Source: Bacteroidaceae bacterium
GTDB lineage: Bacteria; Bacteroidota; Bacteroidia; Bacteroidales; Bacteroidaceae
DNA length: 11,435 nt
Reading direction: 5' to 3'
NCBI GenBank assembly: GCA_024695315.1
Contig: JAILIJ010000265.1
Coordinates: 1 to 11,435 of the forward strand
In this document: positions 6,636 through 11,435 of the stretch, piece after piece
Numbering within the stretch: position 1 is the first letter of the stretch
How the letters are laid out: every line of letters begins with the position of its first letter
Notes under the pieces: model-generated
Database searches by the model: none
Told to the model about the DNA's origin: nothing
Seen by the model: the letters and a program-made list of their open reading frames with translations, nothing else
Translations under genes and position numbers: made by a program

Positions 6636-9122
6636 ATGAATAATCAATATACACCAAAATTCAGTCAGATACTGACTTATAGTAAAGAAGAAGCTTTACG
6701 CCTTGGCAATGACTACATCGGTCCAGAACACTTATTTTTGGGCATTATACGTGATGGAGAAAGCCGTGCAACAGAAGTTCTTCAGACAAAATTCAACCTT
6801 GATCTCAACAAGTTGAAAATAAATATAGAAGATAGGTTACGTGAACAATCTACTAACTTATACACTAATGACATCACATTCAATGATAAATCGTCTACTG
6901 TAATTAGACTTAGTATTCTTGAAGCAAGACTCATGAAAAGTAAAGCTAGTGATGCCGAACATCTTCTTCTCGCAATTATGAAGCAGAAAAACAATCTTGC
7001 AGCTCGCGCTCTTGAAGATAGTAATGTAAATTATCAAGAACTCTTCAACAATCTTCAGCAACCTGCATCTTCCCCAAAAGCTGGTGTTGGACTTGACGAA
7101 GAAGATGATGAGATGGATACACCTCCTAATAATAGAGCACAATCAACCAAGACAACAGATAAGAAAAGTGGTAACTCAGATACACCAGCCCTAGATATGT
7201 TTGGTATTGACCTTACAAAAGCCGCTGCAGAGGGGAAACTAGATCCTGTTGTTGGACGTTATAAAGAAATAGAACGTGTAGCGCAGATTCTGTCACGCAG
7301 AAAGAAGAATAACCCTATTCTTATTGGAGAACCAGGTGTTGGAAAAAGCGCAATCGTAGAAGGCTTGGCAATACGTATTAACGAACACAAAGTTAGTCGA
7401 ATTCTTTTTGACAAAAGAATTATCTCCTTAGACATGTCAAGTATTGTTGCAGGAACAAAATACAGAGGACAGTTTGAGGAACGCATGCGAAGCATCATTA
7501 CAGAGCTAAAATCAAATCCAAATATAATAGTTTTCATTGACGAAATCCACACTCTCATTGGTGCAGGAAATCAAGCCGGACAAATGGATGCCGCAAATAT
7601 GATGAAACCGGCTTTATCACGTGGAGAACTACAATGTATAGGTGCAACAACACTCGATGAATATCGTAAAAGTATTGAAAAAGATGGTGCACTAGAACGT
7701 CGTTTCCAAAAAGTGCTTGTTGAAGAAACAACAAAGGAAGAAACTCTCGAAATTCTAAATAACATCAAAGAACGTTATGAGGACCATCATAATGTTACTT
7801 ACACTGATGAAGCCTTAAAAGCCTGTGTAGAACTTACTGCACGATATATTACAGATCGAGCCTTTCCAGACAAAGCTATAGACGCTCTTGATGAAGTTGG
7901 TTCTAGAATACATATAAACAATATTACGGTTCCAACAGACATTGAAGAGATGGAAGCAAGAATTGCTGATGCTAACAGTAAGAAAGAACTAGCTGTAAAA
8001 AAACAGAACTTTGAATTAGCTGCAAGTTTTCGTGATACCGTACGTACTCTTACAGAAGAACTTAACAAGAGAAAACAAGAATGGGAATCTACACTTACAG
8101 AGCAAAGACAAACTGTCAGTGCAGACAAAGTGGCAGAAACAGTATCTATGATGACTGGCATTCCTGTTCAAAAGATGGCACATGCTGAAGGAATACAAAT
8201 CAAGGGTATGCGTCAACTTCTCAAGAATAAAGTCATAGCACAAGATAATGCTATAGATAAACTTGTAAGTGCAATACAACGTAGTCGTGTTGGTCTCAAA
8301 GATCCCAATCGTCCTATTGGCGTTTTCATGTTCCTTGGTCCTACAGGAGTAGGAAAAACATATCTTGCAAAAGAACTTGCAGAATTCATGTTTGGATCTA
8401 AAGATGCGCTCATACGAGTTGATATGAGTGAATTTATGGAAAAATTCACTATGAGTCGACTTGTAGGAGCACCTCCAGGATATGTTGGATATGAAGAAGG
8501 CGGTATGCTTACAGAAAAAGTAAGACGTAAGCCATACAGCATCGTTTTACTGGATGAAATAGAAAAGGCTCATACCGATATTTTCAATCTTCTTCTTCAA
8601 GTAATGGACGATGGAAGGCTTACAGATACACTTGGTCATACGGTTGATTTCCGCAATACAGTAATCATTATGACAAGTAATGTTGGTACTCGCCAATTTA
8701 AAGAATTTGGTCGAGGAATTGGCTTCAGTGCAATGGAAGGTAAAAGCGATGCCGAAGTAAGTAGAAGTGTAATTCAAAAAGCACTTAACAAACAATTCTC
8801 ACCAGAGTTTCTCAATCGTATTGACGACATAATCACATTTGACCAACTTGACATCAACGCAATTCTAAAGATAATAGACTTAGAACTTGTTGGCCTTTAC
8901 AAACGAGTTGAAGCCTTAGGATTCCACCTTGAGATTTCTGAGGATGCAAAAAGATTTATTGCAGAGAAAGGATATGACAAGCAGTTTGGTGCAAGACCTC
9001 TTCGCCGATCAATTCAACAATATCTCGAAGATAGCATTTCTGAACTGATCATTGAAAATGAATTAGAGCAAAATACCACCATACATGCAACACTCAATGG
9101 CGACAAAGTGATAGTAAAATAA
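6636..9122 (+). CDS. clpC: ClpC-type AAA+ ATPase subunit of Clp protease
   Basis: This 828-residue protein unfolds substrates with ATP and should feed them to ClpP in the cytoplasm. Two Clp-N repeats (about 1-140) are followed by an acidic, Ser/Thr-rich linker (about 141-185). The first AAA+ module has Walker A GEPGVGKS (231-238), Walker B VFIDE (299-303) and LERRF (353-357) with a likely arginine finger. A UVR-type coiled segment, KKELAVKKQNFELAASFRD (449-467), lies between the modules and separates ClpC from ClpB, which has a long M-domain. The second module has GPTGVGKT (568-575), VLLDE (637-641) and EFLNRID (724-730). The loop RGIGFSA (693-699) carries IGF, the tripeptide that docks on ClpP, so this is a protease partner and not a disaggregase. 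No mcsA/mcsB or ctsR genes lie beside it, unlike in Firmicutes operons. A terminator follows. Confidence 0.93.
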   Translation: MNNQYTPKFSQILTYSKEEALRLGNDYIGPEHLFLGIIRDGESRATEVLQTKFNLDLNKLKINIEDRLREQSTNLYTNDITFNDKSSTVIRLSILEARLMKSKASDAEHLLLAIMKQKNNLAARALEDSNVNYQELFNNLQQPASSPKAGVGLDEEDDEMDTPPNNRAQSTKTTDKKSGNSDTPALDMFGIDLTKAAAEGKLDPVVGRYKEIERVAQILSRRKKNNPILIGEPGVGKSAIVEGLAIRINEHKVSRILFDKRIISLDMSSIVAGTKYRGQFEERMRSIITELKSNPNIIVFIDEIHTLIGAGNQAGQMDAANMMKPALSRGELQCIGATTLDEYRKSIEKDGALERRFQKVLVEETTKEETLEILNNIKERYEDHHNVTYTDEALKACVELTARYITDRAFPDKAIDALDEVGSRIHINNITVPTDIEEMEARIADANSKKELAVKKQNFELAASFRDTVRTLTEELNKRKQEWESTLTEQRQTVSADKVAETVSMMTGIPVQKMAHAEGIQIKGMRQLLKNKVIAQDNAIDKLVSAIQRSRVGLKDPNRPIGVFMFLGPTGVGKTYLAKELAEFMFGSKDALIRVDMSEFMEKFTMSRLVGAPPGYVGYEEGGMLTEKVRRKPYSIVLLDEIEKAHTDIFNLLLQVMDDGRLTDTLGHTVDFRNTVIIMTSNVGTRQFKEFGRGIGFSAMEGKSDAEVSRSVIQKALNKQFSPEFLNRIDDIITFDQLDINAILKIIDLELVGLYKRVEALGFHLEISEDAKRFIAEKGYDKQFGARPLRRSIQQYLEDSISELIIENELEQNTTIHATLNGDKVIVK

Positions 9123-9154
9123 TATGTCAACATCATTATTGACAATAGATAGAC

Positions 9155-9186
9155 AAAATGTCAGTCGATAATTCGGCTGGCATTTT
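9155..9186 (+). terminator. Rho-independent terminator after clpC
   Basis: AAAATGTCAGTCGA (9155-9168) pairs with TCGGCTGGCATTTT (9173-9186), giving a 14-bp stem with two G-U wobbles and a TAAT loop, followed by CTTTGTTTT. A smaller stem (TGTCAA at 9125-9130 with TTGACA at 9139-9144) precedes it. The terminator suggests that htpG has its own promoter within the following 77 bases. Confidence 0.85.
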
Positions 9187-9263
9187 CTTTGTTTTAAGAT
9201 TAATAGTTTTCTAAAAGAATGTTTATTTAGAACAAAATTGCAAAAAAATAAATAATAAATATA

Positions 9264-11210
9264 ATGGCACAGAAAGGTAATATCGGGGTTACAACAGAGA
9301 ACATCTTCCCTGTCATCAAAAAGTTTCTCTATAGCGATCATGAAATCTTCTTACGCGAAATTGTAAGTAATGCCGTAGATGCTACACAAAAACTTAAAAC
9401 ACTTATCCAAAGTGGTGAATTTAAGGGCGAAGCCGGAGACTATACTGTACATGTAAAAGTTGATAAAGAAGCTGGTACACTAACAGTATCAGATCGAGGT
9501 ATAGGAATGACCGAAGAAGAAATCGACAAGTACATCAACCAGATAGCTTTTTCCGGAGCAAATGACTTCCTTGACAAATATAAAGAGGATGCAAATGCCA
9601 TTATTGGCCATTTCGGACTTGGATTCTACTCATCTTTCATGGTCAGCAAAAAAGTTGAAATTGTAACAAAAAGCTGGCGTGAAGGAAGTGTTGCAAAGAA
9701 ATGGAGTTGTGATGGCAGCCCAGAATTCTCAATTGAGGACACTGACAAGGCTGAACGAGGTACTGATATAGTAATGTATATTGATGATGACTGCAAAGAC
9801 TTCCTTGAAGAAAGTAAGATTTCAGAACTTCTCAATAAATATTGTAAATTCCTAGCCATCCCAGTAGCTTTTGGAAAGAAAAAAGAATGGAAAGACGGCA
9901 AGCAAATTGAAACAGATGAAGACAACGTAATTAATGACACTACTCCACTCTGGACAAAGAAGCCTGCAGATCTTAAAGATGAAGACTATAAGGAATTCTA
10001 CCGTAAGCTCTATCCAATGAGTGATGAACCTCTATTCTGGATTCACCTCAACGTGGACTACCCTTTCAACCTTACAGGTGTACTCTACTTCCCTAAAGTT
10101 AAAAACAACCTTGATTTGCAAAAAAACAAGATACAATTATACTGCAATCAGGTATTTGTAACAGACTCTGTAGAAGGTATAGTTCCTGACTTCCTTACAC
10201 TTCTCCATGGAGTTATCGATTCTCCAGATATCCCATTGAATGTAAGCCGTTCATACTTACAAAGCGATCAAAACGTAAAGAAAATATCAACTTACATATC
10301 AAAAAAAGTAAGCGATCGTCTAAAAAGCATCTTTACAAATGAACGTAAAGAATTTGAAGATAAATGGGATGACATAAAGATCTTCATCAATTATGGAATG
10401 TTATCTGATGAATCTTTCTATGATAAGGCTAAATCATTTGCCCTATTAAAAGATACTGAAGGAAAACATTATACATATGAAGAATATCAGACATTAATTA
10501 AAGATCAGCAGACTGACAAAGATGGTAATTTAATCTATCTATATGCTCAAGACAAGGAGGAACAGTATTCATATATTGAAACAGCAAAGAATAAAGGTTA
10601 CAGCGTTCTCTTAATGGACGGTCAACTTGATCCTGCAATGCTCGGACTTTTTGAACAGAAATTCGAAAAAAGCCGTTTCACACGTGTAGACGCAGATATC
10701 ATAGATCGACTTATTGTTAAGAACGATGACAAAAAAGAGAATCTTGCAGAGCGTGATAAAACTATCCTCAATAAAGCTTTCTCAGGTAACTTACCAAAGA
10801 TTGACAAAATTGATTTCATGGTAGACTGTCAAGCTCTCGGTGAAACTTCTGCTCCTGTTATCATGACTCAGAGCGAATATATGCGCCGTATGAAAGAAAT
10901 GTCAAGACTACAACCAGGAATGTCTTTCTATGGTGAAATGCCTTCAATGGTTAATCTAGTTCTTAACACAGACCATCCATTAATAAAGAAGGTTCTTACA
11001 GAAGCTCAAGCTGTAGCTGAGGACATAGAAATCCCTGCTCCAGAGCCTAAGGAAGGCGAAAAGAAGGAAGAGCCTAAGAAAGACATCAAAGTTGAACTTA
11101 AGGATAATAAGGTCGTAAACCAACTCATAGACCTTGCTCTTCTTCAAAACGGCATGCTTAAGGGCGAAGCACTCAACAACTTTGTAAAGAGATCTGTTGA
11201 ATTAATATAA
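9264..11210 (+). CDS. htpG: HtpG, bacterial Hsp90 chaperone
   Basis: This 648-residue ATP-dependent chaperone acts as a cytoplasmic dimer in late folding and client maturation. The N-terminal GHKL ATPase domain has LREIVSNAVDA (30-40, with the catalytic Glu32 and Asn36), DRGIGMT (77-83) and GHFGLGFYSSFMV (115-127). The middle domain has NVSRSYLQSD (326-335), whose Arg329 corresponds to the ATP-contacting Arg of Hsp90s. The C-terminal dimerisation domain runs from about 515 and includes MVDCQALGE and MVNLVLNTDHPLIKKV. A Pro/Glu/Lys-rich insert at about 588-609 (PAPEPKEGEKKEEPKKD) interrupts it before the final helices. The ATPase motifs deviate slightly from E. coli (IVSNAVDA for LISNASDA, IAFSGANDF for IAKSGT), in the Bacteroidetes manner as I recall it. 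The gene follows clpC after a terminator and ends in a strong terminator. Confidence 0.95.
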   Translation: MAQKGNIGVTTENIFPVIKKFLYSDHEIFLREIVSNAVDATQKLKTLIQSGEFKGEAGDYTVHVKVDKEAGTLTVSDRGIGMTEEEIDKYINQIAFSGANDFLDKYKEDANAIIGHFGLGFYSSFMVSKKVEIVTKSWREGSVAKKWSCDGSPEFSIEDTDKAERGTDIVMYIDDDCKDFLEESKISELLNKYCKFLAIPVAFGKKKEWKDGKQIETDEDNVINDTTPLWTKKPADLKDEDYKEFYRKLYPMSDEPLFWIHLNVDYPFNLTGVLYFPKVKNNLDLQKNKIQLYCNQVFVTDSVEGIVPDFLTLLHGVIDSPDIPLNVSRSYLQSDQNVKKISTYISKKVSDRLKSIFTNERKEFEDKWDDIKIFINYGMLSDESFYDKAKSFALLKDTEGKHYTYEEYQTLIKDQQTDKDGNLIYLYAQDKEEQYSYIETAKNKGYSVLLMDGQLDPAMLGLFEQKFEKSRFTRVDADIIDRLIVKNDDKKENLAERDKTILNKAFSGNLPKIDKIDFMVDCQALGETSAPVIMTQSEYMRRMKEMSRLQPGMSFYGEMPSMVNLVLNTDHPLIKKVLTEAQAVAEDIEIPAPEPKEGEKKEEPKKDIKVELKDNKVVNQLIDLALLQNGMLKGEALNNFVKRSVELI

Positions 11211-11221
11211 AATACACATAC

Positions 11222-11256
11222 TATCCTCAATAAGCAAAATACGCTTTATTAGGATA
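11222..11256 (+). terminator. Weak stem-loop after htpG
   Basis: TATCCT at 11222-11227 pairs with AGGATA at 11251-11256, with an imperfect inner stem (AATAAGC with GCTTTATT). It lies 11 bases after the htpG stop and is followed only by TCTTTAAAA. It may stabilise the 3' end of the transcript or assist the stronger terminator downstream. Confidence 0.45.
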
Positions 11257-11261
11257 TCTTT

Positions 11262-11296
11262 AAAAGGCTGTTTATTTTTTATAGACAGCCTTTTTT
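11262..11296 (+). terminator. Strong Rho-independent terminator of htpG
   Basis: AAAAGGCTGTTTAT (11262-11275) pairs with ATAGACAGCCTTTT (11281-11294), with one G-U wobble and a TTTTT loop, and the stem runs directly into six T. This is a textbook intrinsic terminator and closes the plus-strand gene block. Confidence 0.93.
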
Positions 11297-11392
11297 ATAA
11301 TGAACAATAACATCCATAGAACATTTTAAGAATCTAAAAATGGCTCAATAGAAATTTCATAGGGAAAAAGATTAAGATTAATATAAAATGAT

Positions 11393-11400
11393 TACTTTTG
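11393..11400 (+). promoter_or_regulatory. Candidate -7 element near the right edge
   Basis: TACTTTTG fits the Bacteroidetes -7 consensus TAnnTTTG. Transcription would begin about five to seven bases further on, at or very near the ATG at 11405. No clear -33 TTTG is seen at the expected distance. Confidence 0.35.
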
Positions 11401-11404
11401 TTCC

Positions 11405-11435
11405 ATGGAAGATAACGGATTAAAAATGTTAGCTC
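11405..11435 (+). CDS. Possible start of a gene cut by the window edge
   Basis: An ATG at 11405 opens a frame reading MEDNGLKMLA to the window end. A second in-frame ATG at 11426 is an alternative start. It follows the htpG terminator by about 110 bases and a possible -7 element by four. Too little is visible to name a product or be sure the gene is real. Confidence 0.3.
   Translation, partial: MEDNGLKMLA

Noticed and set aside
6636..9122. ClpB disaggregase instead of ClpC
   Set aside because: The long coiled M-domain of ClpB is absent, a UVR-like segment is present, and the IGF loop for ClpP docking is kept.

Overview
This is an AT-rich chromosomal window that looks like a member of the Bacteroidetes, most likely Prevotella or a close relative. 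The reasons are: gene starts preceded by A/T-rich leaders with no clear Shine-Dalgarno sequence; Bacteroidetes-type promoter motifs (TAnnTTTG); an OmpA-type lipoprotein with the 'GYAS' variant typical of the phylum; a short ProRS ending in Tyr; a Bacteroidetes-style HtpG; and an IS982-family relic resembling those of Prevotella and Porphyromonas. The assignment comes from remembered families, not from a search.

Layout. Bases 1 to about 930 are a graveyard of mobile or decayed DNA: the 5' end of an internally deleted IS982-type transposase (minus strand, running off the window), a hairpin between it and the probable IS end, a MITE-like element with 21-bp terminal inverted repeats around an AT-rich core (about 414-579), and a minus-strand reading frame broken by stop codons (594-893). 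Three minus-strand genes follow: an AlkZ-related protein (1116-1784), the peptidoglycan glycosyltransferase mtgA (1809-2537) 24 bases upstream of it, and, beyond a strong terminator, an OmpA-family lipoprotein (2693-3394). A 263-bp divergent intergenic region separates these from the plus-strand genes: proS (3658-5139), a secreted S37/S28-type serine peptidase (5240-6538), a ClpC-type AAA+ unfoldase (6636-9122) and htpG (9264-11210). Hairpin terminators follow proS, clpC and htpG, so these look mostly like single-gene units. The first codons of another plus-strand gene may begin at 11405.

How the genes relate. mtgA and the OmpA-type lipoprotein both serve the cell envelope: the first makes glycan strands and the second probably tethers the outer membrane to peptidoglycan. 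ClpC and HtpG are both protein-quality-control machines and sit side by side. A sequence resembling a sigma-54 (-24/-12) promoter precedes clpC. The conserved genes look ordinary. I do not see a new multi-gene system here; the more unusual material is the relic DNA at the left edge and a few regulatory candidates.
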